Positions 16,776 to 26,371 of a stretch of 64,000 nt of DNA are shown here, piece by piece. This DNA is from Alphaproteobacteria bacterium (GTDB taxonomy: Bacteria; Pseudomonadota; Alphaproteobacteria; Ferrovibrionales; Ferrovibrionaceae). The notes beneath the pieces are model-generated. The model had not been told where the DNA came from and made no database searches. It was given only the letters and a program-made list of their open reading frames with translations. The stretch spans positions 167,413 through 231,412 of the forward strand of contig CANJGB010000001.1 of assembly GCA_947473805.1 (NCBI GenBank), given 5' to 3'. Numbering within the stretch: the first letter of the stretch is position 1; every line of letters starts with the position of its first letter. Made by a program: the position numbers and the translations under genes.

Positions 16776-19698
16776 CGCGCCGAAAGTCTTCACTATCGCG
16801 GCGGGCCTTCCGTTCGCCGATCTTCTGGCTGCGGGCATTGTGGCCCGCCACGGCGCCGATCCGCTGGCGCTCAGCCGCGTCATCGTGCTGCTGCCCACAC
16901 GCCGCGCGTGCCGCGCGCTCCGCGATGCCTTCCTGCGCTCGGGCGATGGCGCACCGATGCTGCTGCCGTCGATCCGCCCGTTGGGCGACGTCGCCGAGGA
17001 CGAACTGGACATCATGGCGGTGGGCGAAGGCGCGGCGCCGCTCGACCTGCCGCCGGCTATGCCCGACACGCGGCGTTTGCTGCTGCTGGCGGAACTTCTG
17101 CGTCGGCGCGAGGAGACGGCCGGCAATCCCGCCATGGCGGTGGCGTTGGCCGATGAACTGGCCGATCTGCTCGACGCCGCCGCGACCGAGGGCCTGTCGC
17201 TCGACGCACTCGAGAAACTGGTCGGCGGGGACTTCGCCGCGCATTGGCGGCGCACGCTGGAATTCTTGGACGTGTTGCGTACCGCTTGGCCCGCGATCCT
17301 GGCAGAGGAGGGCGCGATGGACGGCGCCGCGCGGCGCAACCGCGTGCTGCGCGCCCAGGCCGAGGTCTGGCGCGCCTCGCCGCCGGCTGACCCCGTCTAT
17401 GCCGCCGGCTCGACCGGCAGTATTCCGGCGACCGCCGATCTGCTCGGCGTCGTCGCGCGCCTGCCGCAGGGAGCGGTGATCCTGCCGGGCTTCGACACCG
17501 GTCTGACCGCCGCCGACCACACCGCGATCAACGACGATCCTATCCATCCGCAGCACGGCATGATCCAGCTGCTGCAGCGGATCGGCGTCGACCCGCGCGA
17601 GATCATCTCGTGGTCGGAGACGATTTCATCGCCGCGCGCCGCCCTGTTGCGCGCCGCTCTCGCGCCGGCTGACCTGACGGACAACTGGGCCACTCTGCCC
17701 AAGGCTGATGACGCGGCCCTTGTCGGTCTCACTTTGGTCGAGGCGCCAGGCGCGCGCGAGGAAGCTTTGGCCATTGCGCTGCTGATGCGCCAGGCGCTGG
17801 AACAGCCGGGCCGGACCGCCGCGCTCGTCACACCCGACCGCACGCTGGCGCGGCGCACGGCGGCGGAACTGGCGCGCTGGGGTATCGGCATCGACGATTC
17901 CGCCGGCCTACCCTTGCGCGACACGCCGCCGGCCTCGTTCGCGCGGCTGATCGCCGCTGCGGCCCATCATCGCGCCGCGCCGGTGGCGCTGCTTGCGTTG
18001 CTCAAGCACCCGCTGGCCAGTCTCGGCGGCGACCGCGCTGCGTTCGTGGATCGCGCCCGGCGGCTGGAGCGCGCGGTGTTGCGCGGCCTGGCGCCCGCGC
18101 CCGGCCTCGACGGTGTTTTGGCGGCGCTGAAGCTGAAGGACAAGCCCGACCTGCTGCGCTGGTTCACCGCCCTAGCCGATGTGTTGAGCCCCTTCTTCAC
18201 GGCCGTGGCTGGCCCGGCGCGTGCGCCGGCGGAATTGCTGGATCTGCACATCGCCTGCGCCGAACGTCTGGCCGGGTCGGACAATCTCTGGCGTCACGAT
18301 GCGGGCGAGACGCTGGCCAATCTTGTCACCGAGTTGCGCGATGCGCTGCGGGTCATGTCGCCGGTCGCGGGACGCGACTGGCCGGCTCTGTTCGATGCGC
18401 TGCTGGCGGGCAGTGTCGTCCGCCCGCGCTTCGGCCGCCATCCGCGGCTGTTCATCTGGGGCCTGCTCGAGGCGCGCCTGCAACATGCGGACACGCTGAT
18501 CCTCGGCGGCCTGAACGAGGGTGTGTGGCCGCCGGAAGCCGCGGGCGACCCGTGGCTTAGCCGGCCGATGCGGCGCGACTTCGGCCTGCCGGCGCCGGAA
18601 CGCCGCCTGGGCCAGACCGCGCACGATTTCGTCCAGGCGGTGTCCGCCTCCAATGTCGTGCTGACCCGCGCGCTCAAGATCGACGGCACGCCAACCGTGC
18701 CGGCGCGCTGGCTGCTGCGTCTTGGCGCGCTGCTGAACGATGATCCGCGCTGGGTGGCGGCGCGCGCCGCCGAACCCCTGTCCTGGGCGCAGGCCATCGA
18801 CCGTCCGGCGAAGGAGCGCCCGGCTTCGCCGCCAGCACCGCGCCCGCCGGTGGCGCTGCGCCCGCGCAAACTGTCCGTCACCCAGGTCGAAACGCTGGTG
18901 CGCGACCCTTACGCCACCTTCGCCCGCTTCGTGCTGCGCCTGAAGCCACTCGATCCACTCGAGGCCGAGCCCAGCGGGCTGGAACGCGGGTCGGCGATCC
19001 ACATGGCGCTGGAGAACTTCATGCGCCGCCACCTTGTGGAAGACTTGCCCTTCGATGCCGACCAGGAGCTGATCGCCGAGGGGCGCAAGGCATTCGCACC
19101 GCTGCTGGACCGTCCGCTGGTGCGCACGTTCTGGTGGCCCCGGTTCGAGCGTATCGCCGCCTGGTTCGTGCGGTTCGAGCGCGCGCGTCGCGCCGGTGGC
19201 GCACGCCCCTTGGCGCTGGAGGTGAAGGGCCAGTTCGGCTTCACCTCGCCCGGCGGGCCGTTCATGGTCCATGCCCGCGCCGACCGGCTCGACATGCTGC
19301 CCGACGGCCACCTCGCGATTCTCGACTACAAAAGCGGTCGCCCGCCGAGCGTCGATCAGGTCACGTCGGGCTTCGCACCGCAGCTGACGCTGGAGGCCGC
19401 CATCGCGGCGGCCGGCGGTTTCTCCGACGTGCCGGCGGGCAGGGTCGGTGAACTCACTTTTATCCGCTTGTCCGGTGTGGGCGAGGGCGGCGAAGAGGTG
19501 GTGCTGGGCATCGGCGACCCGCATGTCGAGGGACAGGCTGCGCTGCAGGCGCTGCGCGTGCTGGTCGAGAAATACGACGATCCCGCCATGCCCTATCGCT
19601 CGCGGCCCCGACCGCAATTGCTGTCGTACGACGGCGACTACGATCACCTCGCCCGCTACGCGGAGTGGAGCGGCATTCTCGGCCGGGCCGAACCGTGA
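16762..19698 (+). CDS. addB: Double-strand break repair protein AddB
   Basis: A 978-residue subunit of the AddAB helicase-nuclease, which resects DNA ends for RecA. The N-terminal part resembles a degenerate UvrD-like helicase (VIVLLPTRRACRALRDAF near residue 37), and NEGVWPPEAAGDPWLSRPMR lies mid-protein. The C-terminal RecB-like nuclease has RADRLDMLPDG and LAILDYKSG. The four cysteines that hold an iron-sulfur cluster in Bacillus AddB are absent around YATFARFVLRLK, as I expect for the alphaproteobacterial type. There is no good ATG; a TTG at 16762, overlapping murU by 14 bases and preceded by a purine-rich stretch, is the best start. An ATG at 16720 is the alternative. Confidence 0.9.
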   Translation: MPAPSAPKVFTIAAGLPFADLLAAGIVARHGADPLALSRVIVLLPTRRACRALRDAFLRSGDGAPMLLPSIRPLGDVAEDELDIMAVGEGAAPLDLPPAMPDTRRLLLLAELLRRREETAGNPAMAVALADELADLLDAAATEGLSLDALEKLVGGDFAAHWRRTLEFLDVLRTAWPAILAEEGAMDGAARRNRVLRAQAEVWRASPPADPVYAAGSTGSIPATADLLGVVARLPQGAVILPGFDTGLTAADHTAINDDPIHPQHGMIQLLQRIGVDPREIISWSETISSPRAALLRAALAPADLTDNWATLPKADDAALVGLTLVEAPGAREEALAIALLMRQALEQPGRTAALVTPDRTLARRTAAELARWGIGIDDSAGLPLRDTPPASFARLIAAAAHHRAAPVALLALLKHPLASLGGDRAAFVDRARRLERAVLRGLAPAPGLDGVLAALKLKDKPDLLRWFTALADVLSPFFTAVAGPARAPAELLDLHIACAERLAGSDNLWRHDAGETLANLVTELRDALRVMSPVAGRDWPALFDALLAGSVVRPRFGRHPRLFIWGLLEARLQHADTLILGGLNEGVWPPEAAGDPWLSRPMRRDFGLPAPERRLGQTAHDFVQAVSASNVVLTRALKIDGTPTVPARWLLRLGALLNDDPRWVAARAAEPLSWAQAIDRPAKERPASPPAPRPPVALRPRKLSVTQVETLVRDPYATFARFVLRLKPLDPLEAEPSGLERGSAIHMALENFMRRHLVEDLPFDADQELIAEGRKAFAPLLDRPLVRTFWWPRFERIAAWFVRFERARRAGGARPLALEVKGQFGFTSPGGPFMVHARADRLDMLPDGHLAILDYKSGRPPSVDQVTSGFAPQLTLEAAIAAAGGFSDVPAGRVGELTFIRLSGVGEGGEEVVLGIGDPHVEGQAALQALRVLVEKYDDPAMPYRSRPRPQLLSYDGDYDHLARYAEWSGILGRAEP

Positions 19699-22600
19699 GC
19701 GCCCGCGACCGTACACTAGGCCAGCGCACCGCCGCCGATCCGGATCTCTCCGTCTGGGTTTCGGCCAATGCGGGTTCCGGCAAGACGTCGGTGCTGACCG
19801 ACCGCGTCGCGCGCCTGCTGCTGTCCGGAACGCCACCGTCGAAAATCCTCTGCATCACCTTCACCAAGGCGGCGGCGGCCGAAATGGCCAACCGCCTGCA
19901 CAAGGAACTCGCTGGCTGGGCAGTCGCCGACGATGCACGCCTGAAGGATGAACTGACGCGACTTGCCGGCGCGACGGCGGCGCAAGGCAAGGCCGTGCTG
20001 GCGCGCGCCCGCCGCCTGTTCGCGCAAGTGCTGGACGTGCCTGGCGGCCTGCGCATCCAGACCATCCACGCCTTTTGTGAGGCGTTGCTGAAACGCTTCC
20101 CGCTCGAGGCCGGGGTGTCGCCCGGCTTTGCGGTGCTGGACGACCGCGGCCAGCAGGAACTGCTCGCCGAGGCGCGCGGCGATTTGCTCGACGCTGCGGC
20201 CAATGATGCTGAGCTTGCCCGCGCGCTGTCCGCCATTGTCGACACGGTGGACGAAGGCGGCTTCGACAAGCTGCTGCGCGCGGTTGCGAACGACCGGCGC
20301 AAGTTCGCCGCGGCGCACGACGCCCATGGCAGCCTCGACGCCACTATTGCGGCACTGCACCGCGCATTGGGTGCGGTCGAGGGCGAAACCCCCGATATGC
20401 TGGACACGGCTTTTGTGACCGGCATCGACGACGCGGCGATGAAGCACGCTGCCACGGCGCTGGCGCGCGGGTCCGACACCGATGCCAAGCGTGGCGCTGC
20501 CATCCTCGCCTGGCTGAAAGTGGCCGACCGCTTCAGCCTGCTTGGCGACTGGATCTCTATCTTCCTGACCACAACGGGCACGCCGCGCAAGAGCATGGCG
20601 ACCAAGGCCGCGGCCACTGCGGCGCCCGACGCGCTGAAGGCGCTGCAGGACGAACAGGCGCGCATTGTCGATCATGTCGGCCGCCGCTGCGCCGCCGCGG
20701 TGGCGGTGCAGAGCGCCGCGCTGCTGCGGGTCGCCGATTTCCTGCTGCAGCGCTACGAGGCGTCGAAGCGGCGCGGCGCGCTGCTCGATTTCGACGACCT
20801 GATCGAACACACGGCTCGCCTGCTGGCGCAAGGCGCGATGGCGGCATGGGTTCTGTTCAAGCTGGATGGCGGCATCGACCACGTGCTGGTCGATGAGGCG
20901 CAGGACACCAACCAGCGCCAATGGGCGATTGTCGAGGCATTGGCACAGGAATTCTTCGCCGGCACCGGCGCGCGCGACACGCTGCGCACGATCTTCGCCG
21001 TCGGTGACGAGAAGCAGTCGATCTACAGCTTCCAGGGCGCCGACCCGCGTATCTTCGGCGCCATGCACGACCGTTTCTCGAAGCGGGTGACCGAGGCCGA
21101 GCGCACATTCCGCAAGGTCGAGATCGTGGAATCTTTTCGCTCGACCAGTGCGGTGCTGCAGGTGGTCGATGCGGTGTTCCGCGAGGGCGGTCCCGCGCGC
21201 CAGGGCGTTGCCGCCGTGGATGCCAAGGTCGATCACAAGGCCTTCCGCGCCGCTGCCCCGGGCCTGGTCGAACTGTGGCCGCTGGTCGAGGTCGAGAAGG
21301 GCGAGACGGAACGCGCCTGGGATGCGCCCCTCGACCAGAAGGGCGAGGGCAGCGCCGACGCCATCCTCGCCGAATCGATTGCGCGGCAGATTCGCACCTG
21401 GCTGGACGAGGGCGAGATGCTGGCCTCGCAGAACCGGCCCATCGTGCCCGGTGACATCATGATCCTGGTGCGCCGCCGCAACGCGCTGTTCGAGGAAATT
21501 GTCGGTGCGCTGAAGCGCCACGCCGTGCCGGTGGCCGGCGCCGACCGCATGAGCCTGCTGAACCAGATCGCGGTGCAGGACCTGCTGGTCCTCGGCGACT
21601 TCATGCTGCTGCCACGTGACGAACTGGCGCTGGCGACCGTGTTGAAGGGTCCGCTCTACGGTTTTACCGACGATGACCTGATCGAACTCTGCCCCAATCG
21701 CAAGACGCATCTGTGGCGTGCCTTGCTCGACCGTGCCAACGAGCAGCCGCACTGGCACGATGCGGTGGAGGAGTTGCGCGCCCTGCTGGGCCATGCCGAC
21801 TTCGTGCCGCCGTTCGAATTCTTCGCCGACCTGTTGGGCGCGCGCGGCGGCCGGCGGCGCATGCTGACGCGCCTTGGCGTCGAGGCGGCCGATCCGCTGG
21901 ACGAGTTCCTCAACCTCGCCATGGCCTATCAGCGCGATCATGCGGCGTCGCTGCAGGGCTTCCTGCACTGGTTGCGCCGCACCGAGGCCGAGGTGAAGCG
22001 CGACCTTGAACAAGGTCGCGGCGAGGTGCGTGTGTTGACGACCCACGGCGCCAAGGGGCTGGAGGCGAAGGTGGTCATCCTGCCCGACACCATCGGCAAG
22101 CCCGGCCCCAGTCACGACCCGCTGATCCTATGGAGCGAGGTCGATGGGGCGGCCCTGCCGCTCTGGCCGGCGCGTGCGGTGAACGACGAGGTGCTGTGCG
22201 ATGCCGCGCGTTCATTCGCCCGCGCCGCGCAGATGGATGAATATCGCCGTCTGCTCTACGTCGCGCTGACCCGCGCCGAGGATCGCCTGTACATCATGGG
22301 CAAGGCGGCGCGTCCGCAGGACTTCAAGGATTCCTGGTACGAGCTGGTGTCCGACGCCATGCAGCCCATCGCGCGCCGCGTCGATGCACCGGACGGCGCC
22401 ATCGCGTTGCGTGTCGGCGACGATCCGCCACCGCCGTCGGGCGCGCTCCTGCCCTTCGATAGCGCGCCGCTGGCGCTGCCCGCATGGACTGCGAATCCCC
22501 CGCCCGCCGAACCGCAACCCGCGCGGCCGCTGGCGCCGTCGCGCACGGGCGACGAACCGCCGGTGCGCAGCCCGCTGGGCCAGGACGACGGCGCGCGCTT

Positions 22601-23087
22601 CCGGCGTGGCCGCATCGTCCACCGCCTGTTGCAATTGCTGCCCGACCTGCCGCCCGCGCGCCGTGCGGCGGCGGCAGTACATTTCCTCTCCAGTCCGGTC
22701 CACCGGCTCGACGCCAAGCAGCAGCAGGCGCTGGCCGCGGAGGTCCTGGCCGTGCTCGATCATCCGTCCTTCGCCGCCGTGTTCGCGCCGGGCTCAAAAG
22801 CCGAGGCCCCCGTGGCCGGCCGCATCGGAGACACCGTCATTTCCGGCCAGATCGACCGCCTGGCGGTGACCCCCGATTCGGTCCTTGTGGTCGACTACAA
22901 GACCAACCGGCCGCCGCCGCTCAAGGTCGCAGCGGTCGATCCGGTCTACCTGCGGCAAATGGCACTGTACCGGGCGGCTTTGCGGGCAGTTTTCCCAGGT
23001 AAATCAATCCGCTGCGCCCTGCTCTGGACTGACGGGCCGCGCCTGATGCCAATTCCGGACAGCCACCTCGACGCCGCTTTGGTGTAA
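19695..23087 (+). CDS. addA: Double-strand break repair helicase AddA
   Basis: A 1130-residue SF1 helicase-nuclease, partner of AddB. Walker A is SANAGSGKTSVLTDRV (residues 23-38), motif Ia ITFTKAAAAEMANRL, motif II VLVDEAQDTNQRQW, motif III GDEKQSIYSFQGADP, and later RVLTTHGAKGLEAKVVI and RLLYVALTRAEDRLY. The C-terminal nuclease has LVVDYKTNRPPP and QMALYRAAL. The start is a GTG at 19695 inside the addB stop (GTGA), so the two subunits are coupled. trxA follows with its own likely promoter. Confidence 0.96.
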   Translation: MSARDRTLGQRTAADPDLSVWVSANAGSGKTSVLTDRVARLLLSGTPPSKILCITFTKAAAAEMANRLHKELAGWAVADDARLKDELTRLAGATAAQGKAVLARARRLFAQVLDVPGGLRIQTIHAFCEALLKRFPLEAGVSPGFAVLDDRGQQELLAEARGDLLDAAANDAELARALSAIVDTVDEGGFDKLLRAVANDRRKFAAAHDAHGSLDATIAALHRALGAVEGETPDMLDTAFVTGIDDAAMKHAATALARGSDTDAKRGAAILAWLKVADRFSLLGDWISIFLTTTGTPRKSMATKAAATAAPDALKALQDEQARIVDHVGRRCAAAVAVQSAALLRVADFLLQRYEASKRRGALLDFDDLIEHTARLLAQGAMAAWVLFKLDGGIDHVLVDEAQDTNQRQWAIVEALAQEFFAGTGARDTLRTIFAVGDEKQSIYSFQGADPRIFGAMHDRFSKRVTEAERTFRKVEIVESFRSTSAVLQVVDAVFREGGPARQGVAAVDAKVDHKAFRAAAPGLVELWPLVEVEKGETERAWDAPLDQKGEGSADAILAESIARQIRTWLDEGEMLASQNRPIVPGDIMILVRRRNALFEEIVGALKRHAVPVAGADRMSLLNQIAVQDLLVLGDFMLLPRDELALATVLKGPLYGFTDDDLIELCPNRKTHLWRALLDRANEQPHWHDAVEELRALLGHADFVPPFEFFADLLGARGGRRRMLTRLGVEAADPLDEFLNLAMAYQRDHAASLQGFLHWLRRTEAEVKRDLEQGRGEVRVLTTHGAKGLEAKVVILPDTIGKPGPSHDPLILWSEVDGAALPLWPARAVNDEVLCDAARSFARAAQMDEYRRLLYVALTRAEDRLYIMGKAARPQDFKDSWYELVSDAMQPIARRVDAPDGAIALRVGDDPPPPSGALLPFDSAPLALPAWTANPPPAEPQPARPLAPSRTGDEPPVRSPLGQDDGARFRRGRIVHRLLQLLPDLPPARRAAAAVHFLSSPVHRLDAKQQQALAAEVLAVLDHPSFAAVFAPGSKAEAPVAGRIGDTVISGQIDRLAVTPDSVLVVDYKTNRPPPLKVAAVDPVYLRQMALYRAALRAVFPGKSIRCALLWTDGPRLMPIPDSHLDAALV

Positions 23088-23093
23088 GGTGAC

Positions 23094-23122
23094 TTGTCTT
23101 TTCGGGTCGGGTTTCCTAAATA
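23094..23122 (+). promoter_or_regulatory. Likely trxA promoter
   Basis: TTGTCT (23094-23099) and TAAATA (23117-23122) are separated by 17 bases, 41 bases before the trxA ATG. The same spacing and -10 occur before the ferritin-like gene at 59712. Confidence 0.4.
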
Positions 23123-23163
23123 CCTGACTAGATCACTAGGGCTTGTTGCGAGAGGGTTTTGCC

Positions 23164-23484
23164 ATGTCGACCACCAAAGTTACCGATGCCTCCTTCAAGG
23201 CTGACGTCCTCGATTCGTCGGGTCCGGTGGTCGTCGATTTCTGGGCCGAATGGTGCGGCCCCTGCAAGATGATCGGCCCGGCGCTGGAAGAGATCGCCAC
23301 CGAGTTCGGCGGCAAGGTAACCATCGCCAAGATCAACATCGATGAGAACCCCTCGACGCCGTCGAAGTACGGCGTGCGCGGTATTCCGACCCTGATGCTG
23401 TTCAAGGACGGCAAGGTCGCGGCCACCAAGGTCGGCGCTGCACCGAAGGGCAAGCTGGTCGAGTGGATCAACCAGTCGATCTGA
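23164..23484 (+). CDS. trxA: Thioredoxin
   Basis: A 106-residue thioredoxin with the redox pair Cys31 and Cys34 in [12 protein letters not shown] and the cis-proline loop [11 protein letters not shown]. It reduces protein disulfides in the cytoplasm using thioredoxin reductase. The ATG at 23164 is chosen over one seven codons upstream. A strong terminator follows. The addA-trxA-folC arrangement is a conserved alphaproteobacterial neighbourhood. Confidence 0.97.
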   Translation: MSTTKVTDASFKADVLDSSGPVVVDFWAEWCGPCKMIGPALEEIATEFGGKVTIAKINIDENPSTPSKYGVRGIPTLMLFKDGKVAATKVGAAPKGKLVEWINQSI

Positions 23485-23507
23485 ACCTGTTTCCATTGCG
23501 GTGAAGG

Positions 23508-23532
23508 CGGCCCGGTAATCCCGGGCCGTTTT
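23508..23532. terminator. Terminator between trxA and folC
   Basis: CGGCCCGG (23508-23515) and CCGGGCCG (23521-23528) form an 8-bp stem with the 5-base loop TAATC, followed by TTTT on the plus strand. It ends trxA transcription and touches the stop codon of the convergent folC. Confidence 0.85.
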
Positions 23533-24842
23533 CATTTGTGCTCCGCCAGGACCTGGCCGGCGAGATAGAGCGAGCCGCAGATCAGCACGCGGGGCGGCGG
23601 CACGCTGGCCGGTAAACTGGCCGCGGCGGCTTCGACGCTCTCCGCCGCTTCCGCCTCGAGCCCCACCTCGCAGGCAAAAACCGCCATCGCCTCGGCGGAA
23701 AAACTGTTGGCCTCGCCGGGAATCGCCACCGTGCGCACGCGCCGCACCAGCGGGACGAGTGGCCGCAACAGGCCGCGCGGGTCCTTGGTGTTGAGCATGC
23801 CGGCGATCAGGTCCAGCGGGCGTGCGTCGCGGCGCGCGAAATCGGCCATCGCGGCGGCCAGCACTTCGCCGGCGGCAGGATTGTGTCCGCCGTCCAGCCA
23901 CAACTCGCTGCCGGGCGGCAGCAGTTTCAGCAGCGGGCCCTGATGCAGGCGCTGCAGCCGTGCGGGCCAATCCACGTTGCGTAAGCCCTTCGCCATGGCT
24001 GCGCGATCGAGGTTCGGCAGATTGAGCTGCATGGCACAGGCAATGGCCGCGCCGGCATTGTCGATCTGGTGCGGTCCGGGCAGTGCCGGCAGCGGGAAGT
24101 CCAACGTGCGGCCATCGCCGCGCCAGCGCAGGCCATCGGGGAAGCGTTGCGCGCTCCAGTCGTCGCCATGGCGGAACAGCGGCACGCCCAGTGCGCTGGC
24201 GCGGGCCGTCAGCACCTTCATCGGCTCCGCGCCTTGCGGCCCCAGCACGCACGTGATGCCCGGCTTCATGATGCCGGCTTTCTCGCCGGCGATCTCCGTC
24301 AGCGTATCGCCCAGGAAACTCTGGTGGTCGTAGGACACCGGCGTTATTGCGGTCAGGGCAGGGCGGTCGATCAGGTTGGTCGCATCCAATCGTCCGCCAA
24401 GACCGGTTTCGAGCAGTACGAGGTCGGCCGGCACCTCGGCGAAGGCGAGGAATGCCGCCGCGGTGGTGATTTCGAAAAAGGTGATCGGCCGGTCGCCATT
24501 TGCGCGCTCGCACCGCTCCAGCAGGTCGATCAGGTGGTCGTCGCTGACCAGTTCACCCGCCACGCGGATGCGCTCGTTGAACCGTACCAGATGCGGCGAG
24601 GTATAGACGTGCACCTTCAGGCCCGCGGCCTCGGCCATCGCACGCAGAAACGCCACCAGCGACCCCTTGCCGTTGGTGCCGGCGACATGGACGACCGGCG
24701 CCAGTCGATGGTGCGGATTGCCGAGATCGCGCAGCAGGTCGCGCACCCGGTCGAGCGTCAGATCGATCGACTTGGGATGCAGCGCCGTGAGGCGCTGGAG
24801 AATCAGGTCAGTTCTTGGCGCGCTTGGGGCTGGGTGCGCCAT
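23532..24842 (-). CDS. folC: Dihydrofolate/folylpolyglutamate synthase FolC
   Basis: A 436-residue Mur-ligase-fold enzyme that adds glutamate to dihydropteroate and lengthens the folate tail. It shows the P-loop [14 protein letters not shown] (about residues 53-66), [24 protein letters not shown] and, near the C-terminus, DGGHNPAA. The ATG at 24842 overlaps the 3' end of accD by 35 bases, which supports co-transcription; a start 12 codons upstream would lie deeper in accD. It is the last gene of the minus-strand operon. Confidence 0.94.
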   Translation of the reverse strand: MAHPAPSAPRTDLILQRLTALHPKSIDLTLDRVRDLLRDLGNPHHRLAPVVHVAGTNGKGSLVAFLRAMAEAAGLKVHVYTSPHLVRFNERIRVAGELVSDDHLIDLLERCERANGDRPITFFEITTAAAFLAFAEVPADLVLLETGLGGRLDATNLIDRPALTAITPVSYDHQSFLGDTLTEIAGEKAGIMKPGITCVLGPQGAEPMKVLTARASALGVPLFRHGDDWSAQRFPDGLRWRGDGRTLDFPLPALPGPHQIDNAGAAIACAMQLNLPNLDRAAMAKGLRNVDWPARLQRLHQGPLLKLLPPGSELWLDGGHNPAAGEVLAAAMADFARRDARPLDLIAGMLNTKDPRGLLRPLVPLVRRVRTVAIPGEANSFSAEAMAVFACEVGLEAEAAESVEAAAASLPASVPPPRVLICGSLYLAGQVLAEHK

Positions 24843-25752
24843 GGGGGATCGGTTCTGCGGCCGCGACTTCCTTGCCAATGCGCTTGCCCTTGGGTGTCCT
24901 GGCCTGGGGCTGCATCAGCAGATCGACGAGGCGGACCAGCGTGTCGCGCAACTGGTGCCGGTGCACGACCATGTCCAGCATACCGTGCTCCAGCAGATAC
25001 TCCGCGCGCTGGAATCCCTCGGGCAGGGTTTCGCGGATTGTCTGCTCGATGACACGCGGACCGGCGAAGCCAATCAGCGCTCCGGGCTCGGCGATCTGCA
25101 CATCGCCCAGCATGGCGTACGACGCGGTGACGCCGCCGGTGGTCGGGTCGGTCAGCACGACGATATAGGGCAGGTGTGCCTCGCGCAGGCGCTGCACGGC
25201 GATGACCGTGCGCGGCATCTGCATCAGGCTTAGGATGCCCTCCTGCATGCGCGCGCCGCCGGCAGCGGCGAACACGATCAGGGGCGCGCGCTGTTCGATG
25301 GCGGCAAGGCTGGCGGCAACCAGCGCCTCGCCCGTCGCCATGCCCATCGAGCCACCGAGGAACGCAAAGTTCTGCACCGCGATGACGGCCTTGTTGCCGC
25401 CCATGCGGCCGCTGGCGACCTGCACGGCCTCCTTGTCGCCGGTCTTGGCGCGCGCGTCCTTCAGGCGGTCGGGATATTTCTTGGTGTCGCGGAATTTCAG
25501 CGGATCGGCGGCAACGTCGGGCAGGTCGATGACCTGCCATTTGGCGTCGTCGAACATGGCGCGGAAGCGATCGGCGGGGCCGATGCGCATGTGGTGGCCG
25601 CAATGGCTGCACACGAACTGCGCCGCCTCGAGGTCACGAAGGAACAGCATCTGGCCGCAACCCGGGCACTTGCGCCACAGGTTCTCGGGCGCCTCTTTCC
25701 TCGCGCCGAGCGCGCGGATCTTCGGCAGGACGTTTTTGGTCAGCCAGTTCAT
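24808..25752 (-). CDS. accD: Acetyl-CoA carboxylase carboxyltransferase subunit beta
   Basis: A 314-residue subunit of acetyl-CoA carboxylase, which makes malonyl-CoA for fatty-acid synthesis. The N-terminal zinc ribbon has Cys29, Cys32, Cys48 and Cys51 (CPGC and CSHC). The crotonase-like core includes [21 protein letters not shown] and [16 protein letters not shown]. The start is the ATG at 25752. In related genomes trpB and trpA separate trpF from accD; here only 22 bases do. Confidence 0.96.
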   Translation of the reverse strand: MNWLTKNVLPKIRALGARKEAPENLWRKCPGCGQMLFLRDLEAAQFVCSHCGHHMRIGPADRFRAMFDDAKWQVIDLPDVAADPLKFRDTKKYPDRLKDARAKTGDKEAVQVASGRMGGNKAVIAVQNFAFLGGSMGMATGEALVAASLAAIEQRAPLIVFAAAGGARMQEGILSLMQMPRTVIAVQRLREAHLPYIVVLTDPTTGGVTASYAMLGDVQIAEPGALIGFAGPRVIEQTIRETLPEGFQRAEYLLEHGMLDMVVHRHQLRDTLVRLVDLLMQPQARTPKGKRIGKEVAAAEPIPHGAPSPKRAKN

Positions 25753-25774
25753 GCCCGCAATCTACCCCGTTTCA

Positions 25775-26365
25775 TCAGGCGGCGCGCGCCGCTTCCAATA
25801 CCGCGCGGATTTGCGCCACCGTACCCGCCAGGTCCAACGATGGCGCCGGAATGACGTTCACCGCCGGCACCCCGGCCGCCGCCAGACGGCGGATTTCCGC
25901 CGCTTCCGGGCGGCAATCGATCAGCCAGGGGCGCCGCGCGCGCCAGGCGGTCAGCAACGCGACGTCGCTGTCCGCGCTGAAGCGCAGCCAGTCGGCGTCC
26001 TTGTATGCATTGGCCGCCTCCAGGTCCGCTGCGGACCGCGCCGCCAGCGACTTGATGACGGGCAGTTTGAACGTGGTGCGCAGCGCGCGCACGCGGCCCG
26101 GCTCCTCGTCGCCATTGCATTGGATCAGGTCCAGGCCACCTTGTTTCAGCACGGCGCCGATCAGCGTATCCTCCGCATCGGCAAAGACGCCGACCCGGTC
26201 CGAGCCGCTCGGCACCAGCGCCAGCAGCGATCCTGCCTGTGAGGCGGTCAGCGGGTTCGGTCCCGCTGGATCGAAGGTGAAGCCCAGCATGTCGGCCTCG
26301 AACCCGATGGCGGCGGAGACGGCGCCCGGACTGGCCAGGCCGCAGATTTTCACGAACAGGGCCAT
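25775..26365 (-). CDS. trpF: Degenerate phosphoribosylanthranilate isomerase (TrpF-like)
   Basis: A 196-residue TrpF-family beta/alpha barrel. The N-terminal half is recognisable: VKICGL with the general-base Cys8, RVGVFADAEDTL, and IQCNGDEEPGRV where most TrpF have LHGDE. The C-terminal half is not. The general-acid Asp with its GG(S/T)G loop, the SGGL strand and the DVSSGVE phosphate-binding motif are all missing; the region reads LIDCRPEAAEIRR and NVIPAPSLDLAG. Isomerase activity is therefore doubtful. It lies 6 bases after pyrF and 22 before accD, with trpBA absent. It may be a decaying gene kept in frame or a protein with another use. Confidence 0.75.
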   Translation of the reverse strand: MALFVKICGLASPGAVSAAIGFEADMLGFTFDPAGPNPLTASQAGSLLALVPSGSDRVGVFADAEDTLIGAVLKQGGLDLIQCNGDEEPGRVRALRTTFKLPVIKSLAARSAADLEAANAYKDADWLRFSADSDVALLTAWRARRPWLIDCRPEAAEIRRLAAAGVPAVNVIPAPSLDLAGTVAQIRAVLEAARAA

Positions 26366-26371
26366 GCACAG

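Noticed and set aside
25775-26365. A simple frameshift hiding the missing TrpF motifs
   Set aside because: The other two frames over the second half do not encode the GG(S/T)G or DVSSGVE motifs either.
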